Shown piece by piece: positions 1-6,281 of a stretch of 18,777 nucleotides of DNA. This DNA is from Hydrogenophaga sp. Lineage in GTDB: Bacteria; Pseudomonadota; Gammaproteobacteria; Burkholderiales; Burkholderiaceae_C. Position 1 is the first letter of the stretch. Each line of letters begins with the position of its first letter. The stretch is from NCBI GenBank assembly GCA_021154985.1, contig JAJNQE010000055.1, forward strand, positions 1-18,777. Direction: 5' to 3'. The translations under genes and the position numbers were made by a program. Below the pieces are notes generated by a model. It did no database searches, was not told the origin of the DNA, and saw nothing but the letters and a program-made list of their open reading frames with translations.

Positions 1-142
1 ACCAATGGATGAAACCGACCACGGTTTGACGCCACGAATCGCAGATTTGAAAGTGAACAGGAAAGTCAATGAAATCAACGATCTACCAACACCACCTCCG
101 CGCCAGTGCTAGCTTTTCGTACCGTCACTTATTGCACTGACA
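1..142. mobile_element. Possible end of an insertion element (left window edge)
   Basis: This stretch is visibly lower in G+C than the rest of the window, and it abuts the point where the catalase-like gene stops resembling its family. Read leftwards from 142 it begins TGTCAGTGCAATAAGTGAC, so the plus strand ends in ...TGACA. TG...CA ends of this style occur in several IS families (IS21, IS3 and IS481 among them). An open frame runs from the left edge (base 2) to a TAG at 110-112, about 36 codons, and could be the tail of a protein encoded outside the window. I do not recognise it. No second end, target duplication or transposase motif is visible, so the mobile-element reading is inference. 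Confidence 0.3.
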
Positions 143-655
143 ACGAGGAGACCCCGTGTCGGGGTTGGCGGCGCTGAAGGCCTTGATCTTTTCCGGGTCG
201 GCCTTGCCGGTGGCCGGGTCGGCGGTGCGCGCCTGCACGAAGGGGGCGAACTGCTCGGGCTTGCTCACGAAGAACACCGGCGCCGAGATGTTGGCCATCT
301 GCCACTGCTCACCGCCGGGCAACTGGAACTGCAGCGCCAGCCCGCGCACCGTTTTGGATTTGTCGCTCGCCTTGGGGCTGCCGCCACCTACCGAGAAGCG
401 TGCCACCACCGGGATCTTGTCGCCCTTGAACACCGAGGCGCGCGAGAGTTCACGGCCGGCGGCATTGCCGATGAAGTGGCCGCTGGCGCAAATGCCTTTG
501 GCACCCGAGCGGCGCGAGCCCGGTTGCGGGCCGGACAGGCCTTCGAGGGCGTTGACCTGCGACTCGGCAAGCGACGTTTGGGCAAACGCCAGCGGGGTCA
601 GCATGGAGCTGCCCAGGGCAGCGGATGCGGCAGCAGCAAGCAACAGAGGTTTCAT
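125..655 (-). pseudogene. Truncated catalase-family peroxidase (SrpA-like), 3' part lost
   Basis: The reading frame starts at the ATG at 655, with a GAAAGG ribosome-binding site upstream, and encodes about 176 residues. Residues 1 to about 24 form a signal peptide (MKPLLLAAAASAALGSS then LAFAQT), so the ancestral product was exported. The following region has family hallmarks of the small catalase-related heme peroxidases: AKGICASGHF, then VARFSVGGGSPKASDKSKT and LALQFQLPGGEQWQMANISA. Family members are usually about 330-360 residues and carry the heme-ligand tyrosine near the C-terminus. Here similarity ends at about ANPDT (base 157), followed by 9 unrelated residues and a stop, so the proximal heme-binding half is missing. 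At the position where catalases have the distal histidine (R..HAKG) this protein reads RRSGAKG. It is probably a non-functional remnant, broken by the foreign-looking DNA at 1-142. Confidence 0.7.
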
Positions 656-783
656 GGGAACAGGCCTTTCGATGGGTGAGTCAGCGGTGGCGCACATTGC
701 GACCACCTGTGCGGTAGTCGACGCCTGGACCCACTCCTTACACCGTCGAACGTATTTATTTGTCCGCGTGTTTGCCGGTGTCG

Positions 784-811
784 TTGTCGATGTGTAGTTA
801 AAAAGTATGAT
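784..811 (+). promoter_or_regulatory. Candidate sigma70-type promoter of the LysR gene
   Basis: TTGTCG (784-789) and TATGAT (806-811) are separated by 16 bases and match the -35 and -10 consensus at 4/6 and 5/6 positions. Transcription would start near 818, leaving a leader of about 25 bases that carries GGGGG before the ATG at 843. This geometry argues against a more upstream start at 807, which would lie inside the -10 element. Prediction by eye only. Confidence 0.4.
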
Positions 812-842
812 GCGCGTGTTTTTCTGCAACGGGGGTGTACAC

Positions 843-1838
843 ATGAAAAACGTCGACATCAAACAGCTGGCCTTGTTCTGCGAACTCATCGAGAGCCAGA
901 GCCTGACTGAGGCGGCCTCCCGAATGAACATCACGCCGTCGGCCGCCAGCCAGGCGCTCACCCGCTTGCGCAACGTGCTCAACGACGACCTGTGTGTGCG
1001 CGAAAAAAACCGCTACCAGCTCACCCCCTACGCCGACGGCGCCTACGGCGTGTTCCAACAGATGGTCGAGCTGTGGAAAGACGTGAGCAACAACGCCTGG
1101 GTCTTCAATCCCCTGGAGTGCGAGTCCCACATCATCATGTCGTGCTACGACGCCTTTGGTGAAACCGAGCTGGCCGAGCTCTACCGCAGCATCACCCGAA
1201 AGGCGCCCAGGCTGGGGTTGGACATTCACGCGCCCGCCAACGGACCGGCCGATGTGGAGGCCCTGCGGGCTGGGGCCGTGGACGTGGTGTGCAGCCACTA
1301 CGAGCCCCCCGGCGATGCGCGCGATCTGTACCGGGAGACCGTCAAACACTTCAACATCACCCACTGTTGCGTGGCGGTGGACCACCCCCGCGTGGGCGAC
1401 ACGCTCACGCTGGAGCAGTACCAGGCCGAAGAGCATTTGTTGATCACTTTCCTCAAGCGCCATGGCGGTCGCCGCAGTCCCATCGATCTGGAGCTGGAAG
1501 CGCGTGGTTTCCCCCCGCGCAAAACGACCATCGTGAATTCCTGGCACCTGTGTTCGGAGTTGCTCGCGCGCACCGATCGGCTGGTGACCACGAGCCGCCA
1601 ACAGGCGAAACAGTTGGAGCGCGGCAACCCACGCATCCGCTCGGTGCCGCTGCCCAGCGACTTTGAATGGCCCACGATGCCGGTCAACATGATCTGGCAC
1701 CAGCGCACGCACAACAGCAAGCCCCATCGCTGGTTGCGGTTGCAGTTGCGGGAGTTTTTGTCTGCCGTGGCCGAAGAGCCGGTGGATCGTGTGGCAGTGG
1801 AAAGTCCGCTGGGTGCTCTGGGGCCGGGTGCTCGCTGA
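843..1838 (+). CDS. LysR-family transcriptional regulator
   Basis: This encodes 331 residues, a usual LysR length. The N-terminus carries the winged helix-turn-helix typical of the family: LALFCELIESQSLTEAASRM at about 9-28, followed by ITPSAASQALTRLRNVLND, where the recognition helix lies. After a linker helix comes a periplasmic-binding-protein-like effector domain (about 92-310) with the internal ALRAGAVDVV segment typical of the co-inducer fold. It is divergent from the broken catalase-like gene with 187 bases between them, the classical arrangement for a LysR regulator and its target. If the catalase-like gene was the target, this regulator may now be orphaned. The ATG at 843 is preceded by GGGGG about 7 bases upstream. 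The ligand cannot be told from sequence; the closest general type is the NodD/NahR-like group, which is a guess. Confidence 0.85.
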   Translation: MKNVDIKQLALFCELIESQSLTEAASRMNITPSAASQALTRLRNVLNDDLCVREKNRYQLTPYADGAYGVFQQMVELWKDVSNNAWVFNPLECESHIIMSCYDAFGETELAELYRSITRKAPRLGLDIHAPANGPADVEALRAGAVDVVCSHYEPPGDARDLYRETVKHFNITHCCVAVDHPRVGDTLTLEQYQAEEHLLITFLKRHGGRRSPIDLELEARGFPPRKTTIVNSWHLCSELLARTDRLVTTSRQQAKQLERGNPRIRSVPLPSDFEWPTMPVNMIWHQRTHNSKPHRWLRLQLREFLSAVAEEPVDRVAVESPLGALGPGAR

Positions 1839-1865
1839 GGCGCGAGCTGTTGCGCGTTCAGGCGT

Positions 1866-2261
1866 TCAGGCGATCAGGCTGTCCAGCTGATGCAGTTGGC
1901 GCACGGCGACTGGTTCGCTGATCTTGCGGCACATCAGGTCAAAGCACTCAAAACGCACCTCACGAACACTGTCGATCTCGGAAGCCAGCACGATCCGCAG
2001 ATACACCCTCAGGTCGCGGGCCGACATGTCCGACACATGGGCGCCCAACAGGTCGCCGATCATCTTCTTCACTTGCTCCAGTCGAAGCTGTTCGCAGGCC
2101 AGCTTGGTGGCGTCGTCGGTGGTGGCGGTGATCTTGCGAAGCCACTCGCGAAAGCCTGTGTTGAAGGTGCTGTTGGGGGCTTTGGTCACATGCGACGAGT
2201 GGGAAGCCGCGGGCGCTGCGTTGTTGAGCCAGGGGTTGCGTGCGGGTTGTTGGGGTGCCAT
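1866..2261 (-). CDS. Conserved-looking hypothetical protein, 131 residues
   Basis: The start at 2261 is chosen because a strong GGAGGAAG ribosome-binding site precedes it by 5 bases; longer versions of the frame overlap the upstream ABC ATPase gene and lack such a site. The first 35 residues or so are Ala/Pro/Asn/Ser-rich and probably disordered (begins MAPQQPARNPWLNN). The rest is predicted helical and charged, with WLRKITATTDDATKLACEQL, KKMIGDLLGAH, and SARDLRVYLRIVLASEIDSV followed by FDLMCRKISEP. There is no signal peptide or membrane segment, so it is probably cytoplasmic. It is the last gene of the minus-strand run from the bactofilin onward, 109 bases after the ABC ATPase gene, so it may be separately transcribed. 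It converges with the LysR gene across 27 bases. I do not recognise the family. Confidence 0.6.
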   Translation of the reverse strand: MAPQQPARNPWLNNAAPAASHSSHVTKAPNSTFNTGFREWLRKITATTDDATKLACEQLRLEQVKKMIGDLLGAHVSDMSARDLRVYLRIVLASEIDSVREVRFECFDLMCRKISEPVAVRQLHQLDSLIA

Positions 2262-2370
2262 GGACTTCCTCCGTTGACCGTGTTGTCGATGGAGGAAATT
2301 TAAGAGCGTGGCCTGCTGGCGTCCATGTCGACTTTGGCGAAGCCCCTGTCGCAAAACTGAATAGGGAAAA

Positions 2371-3000
2371 TCAATGGGCTGTCGGCAGGAGCAGTTGTTT
2401 TTGCAGCACCAGCCCCTCGGGCGGCGTGTGGTCGGCGAGCAGCCAGGCGCGCTCTGGATGGCTGGAGGTTTCTTCCAGCAGGCCGTGCAGGAAGCGGATG
2501 GACGCCATGTCCAGCGCGGCAAAAGGTTCGTCAATCAGCGTGAGGGCGGTGCCGGCGGCGAAGGCCGCGCACAGCCAGACCTTGCGTTTGCTGCCCGCCG
2601 AGAGCATGTACATCGGCTTTTCGATATGGGGCGTCAGTGCGAAGCCGTGGGCCAGATCCAGGGCCAGGCGCACATTGAAGTGGGGGTAGCGCGCCGGCAG
2701 GCCGTTCCACCAGGTCTGTGCGCTGATCGCATCGAACGCATCGCTGCGCGGGTCGGTGCGAAAGACCTGCTCGGCCAGCGCTGAGTCTGCGGTCCCGTGC
2801 AGAACGATCGATCCGCGTTCAGCGCCCAGATCGCCCGAGAGCAGGCGCAGGAACGTCGTCTTGCCGCAACTTTCTTCCCCACACACCACCGACAGTCCGG
2901 CGGGCAGCACCCAGTCAAGCAGGTCGAAAAGCGGGATGCCCGGCCAGCCGAAGCGCAAGCCTTGAACGGTCACCACGGCAGCGTTATTTGACCGCTCCAT
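2371..3000 (-). CDS. Lone ABC-type ATPase subunit (CcmA-like size)
   Basis: This is a 209-residue single nucleotide-binding domain. Visible elements in order: Walker A GEESCGKTT (41-49), a signature LSAGSKRK (133-140) instead of the canonical LSGGQ, Walker B LTLIDEP (153-159), D-loop AALD (161-164) and switch His in LLADH (187-191). The set is complete enough for an active ATPase. At 209 residues it is short, like heme-exporter CcmA, but no CcmB/C-type permease or any membrane partner is adjacent. The start ATG lies 3 bases after the stop of the gspB-like gene, indicating co-transcription and probably translational coupling. The unknown 131-residue gene follows. Substrate and partner are unknown. 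It could act with a permease encoded elsewhere, or as a soluble ABC protein serving the envelope module upstream. Confidence 0.75.
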   Translation of the reverse strand: MERSNNAAVVTVQGLRFGWPGIPLFDLLDWVLPAGLSVVCGEESCGKTTFLRLLSGDLGAERGSIVLHGTADSALAEQVFRTDPRSDAFDAISAQTWWNGLPARYPHFNVRLALDLAHGFALTPHIEKPMYMLSAGSKRKVWLCAAFAAGTALTLIDEPFAALDMASIRFLHGLLEETSSHPERAWLLADHTPPEGLVLQKQLLLPTAH

Positions 3001-3003
3001 GCC

Positions 3004-3732
3004 TCAGTAACCGATGCTGTAGCGAAGGCCCTTGTGGTTGAGCACCGCGCTGCGGGGGCCGATGGTTTCCAGGCGCAGACCGGGTGCGATGTCCTGGCCT
3101 TCCTGCACCACCTTGCCGTTGGCAATGAGCATGCGCAGCGCCGGGTTTTGTGAGTAGGTGGAGCCACTCACGTTCACAGCGGGCAACTGCGCCCGCGCAT
3201 CGGCGGTGAGCTCGCCAAAGCTGGGCACTGCCGTGCTGGTGGCTGCTGGTGGCGCGGCGGCTGCGGGTGGTGAAGTTGAAGCGGGCGTTGCAGCGTCTTT
3301 GGTGGACGCCGAGGGTGGCGTGGCTGAGCCAGTGGCTGCACCGGTGGGTGCTGCGGGTGCTGCGGGTGCCGGGCGCGGCGGCGCCAGAATGGGCTGCACA
3401 GGTTCTGCCCGGGTCGCCGTGCGTTCCTGGGGGCTGGTGGAGACGGGGGGCTGCGGCGCGGCCGGCGCTTGCACGGCCGTCGCGGGGGTGTCGGGCTGCG
3501 AGACCACCGGTGCGCTTTCAGTTGGGCGCGTTGCTGGATCGCTGGCCCACCACCATGCGCCCAGCGCCATCAGCATCACAGCCAGACCGGCCAACGCATG
3601 CCATGGGCGCAAGGCGGTGGCGGCCCGGCGGTCGCGCCCGGCCGCAGGCGTGAGCTGGCTCTTGAGGCCGGGCACCCGCCCGCGCTCGCGCTCGGCGTCG
3701 GCCCGTTGCAGTGCGTCGAGGATGTAGGACAT
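3004..3732 (-). CDS. gspB: GspB/ExeB-like type II secretion accessory protein
   Basis: This encodes 242 residues. The N-terminus MSYILDALQRADAERERG is the hallmark cytoplasmic start of GspB-family proteins. A single membrane segment follows at about 45-63 (HALAGLAVMLMALGAWWW). Then comes a long Pro/Ala/Thr/Ser-rich linker (about 65-165) suited to spanning the periplasm or peptidoglycan, and a compact C-terminal T2SB-type domain (about 170-242) with LPAVNVSGSTYSQNP, MLIANGKVVQEGQ and LNHKGLRYSI. In known systems GspB/ExeB pairs with the ATPase ExeA/GspA to move or assemble the secretin through peptidoglycan. The ExeA-like gene lies 20 bases upstream in the same direction, supporting that pairing. 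No secretin or other Gsp genes are in the window, so the secretin served (type II secretion or type IV pili) is unknown. Confidence 0.85.
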   Translation of the reverse strand: MSYILDALQRADAERERGRVPGLKSQLTPAAGRDRRAATALRPWHALAGLAVMLMALGAWWWASDPATRPTESAPVVSQPDTPATAVQAPAAPQPPVSTSPQERTATRAEPVQPILAPPRPAPAAPAAPTGAATGSATPPSASTKDAATPASTSPPAAAAPPAATSTAVPSFGELTADARAQLPAVNVSGSTYSQNPALRMLIANGKVVQEGQDIAPGLRLETIGPRSAVLNHKGLRYSIGY

Positions 3733-3752
3733 GCGGTTGGGAAAAGTACGGA

Positions 3753-5456
3753 TCAGGGCTTGGCAGCGAGGAGCCTGGGCTCTGCCACACCGCTGGCCAG
3801 GTTGACCTGCATGAAAGTCACCGGCCCGGCGACCCCGGCGGCGTCCACACCTTGTGATCGTTGAAACGCCTTGACACGCTCGTCCAGCGCGCTGGCAGAA
3901 GGCGGCACCTGGCCGCCGGCTTGCAAGCTGGCGATGCGTTCGCCCAGCCACAGCGCCGCCGGGCCGTCCAGTCCGTCGACCAGCCGGCCGCTGTGTCCGG
4001 GCGGTGTGCGCCACAGGGTGGCGTACTCACCGCGCCACAGCTGACCCAACGTGGTCAGCGGCAGGCGCCAGCGCTGTTCGCCCACCTGCAACGTCACGTT
4101 GTCGTCCGCCATGGCCGTGACCAGGGCGCGTCCGGTGGGCTGGCCTTCGGATCTGAGCACCAGGATGCTGGGCCGGTTGAGCTGGCGCAGCCCGTTGAGC
4201 GTCATGCGGTCCGTCCGGTAACACTGCAGCTGGTGTTGCAGCGCGGTGGCGCAGGCGTCCCCTGCACTCAGATCTTGTCCCCACAGCGGGCCGAGCTCGC
4301 GCCATGCAGCGGCTTCGGTGCTGAAGAGCGCTCCGAACGGAGGGGCGCCTTCCGAGACCGGTGGGGGTGCGTCGGGCGGAGGGTCGGCCGGGACGGCTGC
4401 GCTGGCGGACGGAGGTGCTTGCGCCGGCACAGTGGTTTGCTCGGCAACGGGTGGTGCCATCAGCGTTGCAGCGCCAGTCTCTGGTGGCCGTGCTGCGGAC
4501 TGCGACGTGGTCCACCACCAGAACAGTGCACCGGCCACCAGCGCGCCGCCGAGCGCGCCCGCACCCAATGTGCCCAGCCAGCCGGGCAGGGCCTGCAGGC
4601 GAGGGGAAGGGGCGCGTGGGGTGATGCCGGCCACCTCGCCCTCGAACACTTCCCGCGCAGCCTTGTCGACCACCGACGCCACCACCTGCTGCACGCCGCT
4701 GGCGTAAGCACCGAGCAGCGCACGGTCGCAGAGCAGGTTGATGCGCCGGGGCACACCGCGGGCGAGGTCGTGGATCCGCGCCACGGCCTGGCGGGTGAAG
4801 GGCAGCGGGCCCCGCAGGCCCGCCACCTGCATGCGGTGCTGGATGTACTGCAGGGTTTCGGCCTTGTCGAGCGTGCCGAGGTGAAAACGCGCGATCACCC
4901 GCTGTGCCAACTGTTCGAGTTCGGGCTTGGCCAGGATGGTGCGCAGCTCGGGTTGACCGATCAGGATGATTTGCAGCAGCTTGCGCTCGCTGGTCTCCAG
5001 GTTGGTCAGCAGGCGCAGTTGCTCCAGCACATAGGGGGTGAGGTTCTGGGCCTCGTCGATGATGAGCACATTGCGCTCGCCCCGTGCGTGGCTGGCCAGC
5101 AGGTAGGCGTTGAGCGGATCGAGGTGGTCCTTGATGGTGGCCGGGCCAAGGCCCTCGTGTTTCACCTCGATGTGGAATTCGCTGCAGATCGTCTTGAGCA
5201 GGTCGCTGACGGTGAGCTTGGGATTGAAGATGTAGGCGACCCGGCAGTTCTCGGGCAACTGCTCCAGGAAGCAGCGGCACACCGTGGTTTTGCCTGCGCC
5301 GATCTCCCCACTGAGCAACACAAAGCCACCACCGCCCCGAATGCCATAGAGCAGATGCGCCAACGCTTCCCGATGTCGCTCGCTCATGAAGAGGTAGCGC
5401 GGGTCCGGTGCAATGGAAAACGGGCTCTGCTTGAGCCCGAAAAACTCGGCGTACAT
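3753..5456 (-). CDS. gspA: ExeA/GspA-like AAA ATPase with peptidoglycan-binding C-terminus
   Basis: The 567-residue product begins MYAEFFGLKQSPFSIAPDPR, the family-typical start. An in-frame ATG four codons earlier (5468) is a possible alternative. The cytoplasmic AAA domain (about 35-275) shows Walker A GEIGAGKTT (50-58), Walker B LIIDEAQNL (131-139), sensor LIGQPEL (about 166-171) and RRINLLCDRAL near 237-247. A membrane segment follows at about 293-315 (WLGTLGAGALGGALVAGALF). After it come a Pro/Ala-rich periplasmic linker, a periplasmic domain containing cysteines (about 380-480) and a C-terminal peptidoglycan-binding-like repeat (about 500-553, DERVKAFQRSQGVDAAGVAG). ExeA is known to bind peptidoglycan and, with ExeB, to help the secretin through the cell wall. 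It lies between the bactofilin gene (80 bases upstream) and gspB (20 bases downstream). Confidence 0.87.
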   Translation of the reverse strand: MYAEFFGLKQSPFSIAPDPRYLFMSERHREALAHLLYGIRGGGGFVLLSGEIGAGKTTVCRCFLEQLPENCRVAYIFNPKLTVSDLLKTICSEFHIEVKHEGLGPATIKDHLDPLNAYLLASHARGERNVLIIDEAQNLTPYVLEQLRLLTNLETSERKLLQIILIGQPELRTILAKPELEQLAQRVIARFHLGTLDKAETLQYIQHRMQVAGLRGPLPFTRQAVARIHDLARGVPRRINLLCDRALLGAYASGVQQVVASVVDKAAREVFEGEVAGITPRAPSPRLQALPGWLGTLGAGALGGALVAGALFWWWTTSQSAARPPETGAATLMAPPVAEQTTVPAQAPPSASAAVPADPPPDAPPPVSEGAPPFGALFSTEAAAWRELGPLWGQDLSAGDACATALQHQLQCYRTDRMTLNGLRQLNRPSILVLRSEGQPTGRALVTAMADDNVTLQVGEQRWRLPLTTLGQLWRGEYATLWRTPPGHSGRLVDGLDGPAALWLGERIASLQAGGQVPPSASALDERVKAFQRSQGVDAAGVAGPVTFMQVNLASGVAEPRLLAAKP

Positions 5457-5482
5457 GCCCGGGAGCATACCGCCGCCACCGG

Positions 5483-5514
5483 GCACCGGCAAAGGCGTGG
5501 GGCCTTGCCGGTGC
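5483..5514 (-). repeat. Strong inverted repeat between bactofilin and exeA-like genes
   Basis: The arms GCACCGGCAAAGGC (5483-5496) and GCCTTGCCGGTGC (5502-5514) pair over 13 bases with one bulged A and a 5-base loop. The repeat lies between the bactofilin stop and the ATPase start. Read on the minus strand, the stem is not followed by a T-run, so it does not look like a simple intrinsic terminator. It could be an RNA-processing or stability element that sets different levels for the bactofilin and the ATPase. Confidence 0.55.
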
Positions 5515-5536
5515 GGTGTGGTGTTTGCGCCTGCGC

Positions 5537-6091
5537 TCAGGCCGCCAGGGCCATTGCGTGTTTGCTGGTCACTTTGGCGGCAGCCGACACGGAGCACTCG
5601 ATGTCGCCCGAGAGCTGGCCGCCTTCTTCAATGACCACCTTGCCGTAGCGAATGCGCCCGGTCACCTTGCCCGTGGAATAGATCACCAGCTTGTTGCGTA
5701 CCGTCAGGTTGCCGTCGAACACACCGCGGATCTCGGCGATGTCGATTTCGGCCGAACCCTTGAACTCGCCTTGTTGGGCGATCTGGATCACGCGCGAATC
5801 CATCGTGGCTTCAACCAGGCCTTCGACCACGAGGGTGTCGCAATCGGTGATCTCCACCCCCTTGAGCTTGATGTTCGGCCCCACCGTCAATTTGCTGCCG
5901 CCCTCGGGCACGCCGCTGGTGGCCGTCGACGTGGTGGATGGCAGCTCCACATCGGGCGCGGTCGCGGTGGAGGCGGACGGCTGCGCCGGGCTTGCAGCGC
6001 CGCCGGTGCTCTGCCCGTAGCGCGGTGTGGCCATGCCCTGGTTCAGGGTTTTGGGTTGATCGATGTCGCGTTTGCCAAAGTGCAGTGCCAT
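5537..6091 (-). CDS. Bactofilin (polymer-forming cytoskeletal protein)
   Basis: This encodes 184 residues. The start at 6091 is chosen because GAAGGAG lies 5 bases upstream; an upstream in-frame ATG at 6121 lacks this. The domain layout is that of bactofilins: a Pro/Ser/Thr-rich flexible N-terminal tail (about 10-65), then a core of short beta-strand repeats at about 68-165 (KLTVGPNIKLKG, TLVVEGLVEATMD, EFKGSAEIDIAEIRGVFDGN, GKVTGRIRYGKVVIEEGGQL, SGDIECS), and a short C-terminal tail. Bactofilins self-assemble into non-polar filaments without nucleotide and scaffold envelope enzymes or polar structures. It is the first gene of a minus-strand run leading into exeA/gspB-like genes, suggesting it may help place envelope-spanning machinery. 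That functional link is inference from position only. Confidence 0.87.
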   Translation of the reverse strand: MALHFGKRDIDQPKTLNQGMATPRYGQSTGGAASPAQPSASTATAPDVELPSTTSTATSGVPEGGSKLTVGPNIKLKGVEITDCDTLVVEGLVEATMDSRVIQIAQQGEFKGSAEIDIAEIRGVFDGNLTVRNKLVIYSTGKVTGRIRYGKVVIEEGGQLSGDIECSVSAAAKVTSKHAMALAA

Positions 6092-6226
6092 GCCAGCTCC
6101 TTCAAAAAGTGAAGCGCTCATGCTAAGTGCGGCGGTGCTTACATTCGGGCGGGTTCCGTAAGAGGGGTAACGAGATGAACCGTACAGGTCGTTTCATTCT
6201 TCGTCTTGCTGACCAGCCGGCTTCCC

Positions 6227-6262
6227 GTGTTCGAACACATGGCATATAGTTGCGCACGCAAC
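6227..6262 (+). promoter_or_regulatory. Two adjacent palindromes, probable operator of the monooxygenase operon
   Basis: GTGTTCGAACAC (6227-6238) is a perfect 12-base palindrome. Ten bases on, GTTGCG-CA-CGCAAC (6249-6262) is a perfect 6+6 inverted repeat with a 2-base centre, the size MarR proteins usually bind. A -10-like TATAGT (6245-6250) touches the second palindrome, so binding there would block transcription of the monooxygenase gene that starts at 6282. The MarR gene at the end of this operon is the natural candidate to bind it. No good -35 hexamer is visible. Confidence 0.5.
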
Positions 6263-6281
6263 CAAATTGAAAAAGAAACTC

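Noticed and set aside
807..842. Upstream start for the LysR gene at 807
   Set aside because: It lies inside the candidate -10 element TATGAT and lacks a ribosome-binding site. The ATG at 843 has GGGGG upstream and begins with the standard LysR N-terminus.
3158..3727. Ala/Gly/Val-rich plus-strand frame opposite gspB, which looked like a repeat-rich secreted protein
   Set aside because: It is the complement of the Pro/Ala-rich linker of the GspB-like protein, so the bias is a by-product.
3861..5648. Long plus-strand frame (595 codons) opposite the exeA-like gene
   Set aside because: It is the antisense shadow of a GC-rich gene whose minus-strand product has clear Walker motifs and family identity. 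The antisense product has no recognisable domain or ribosome-binding site.
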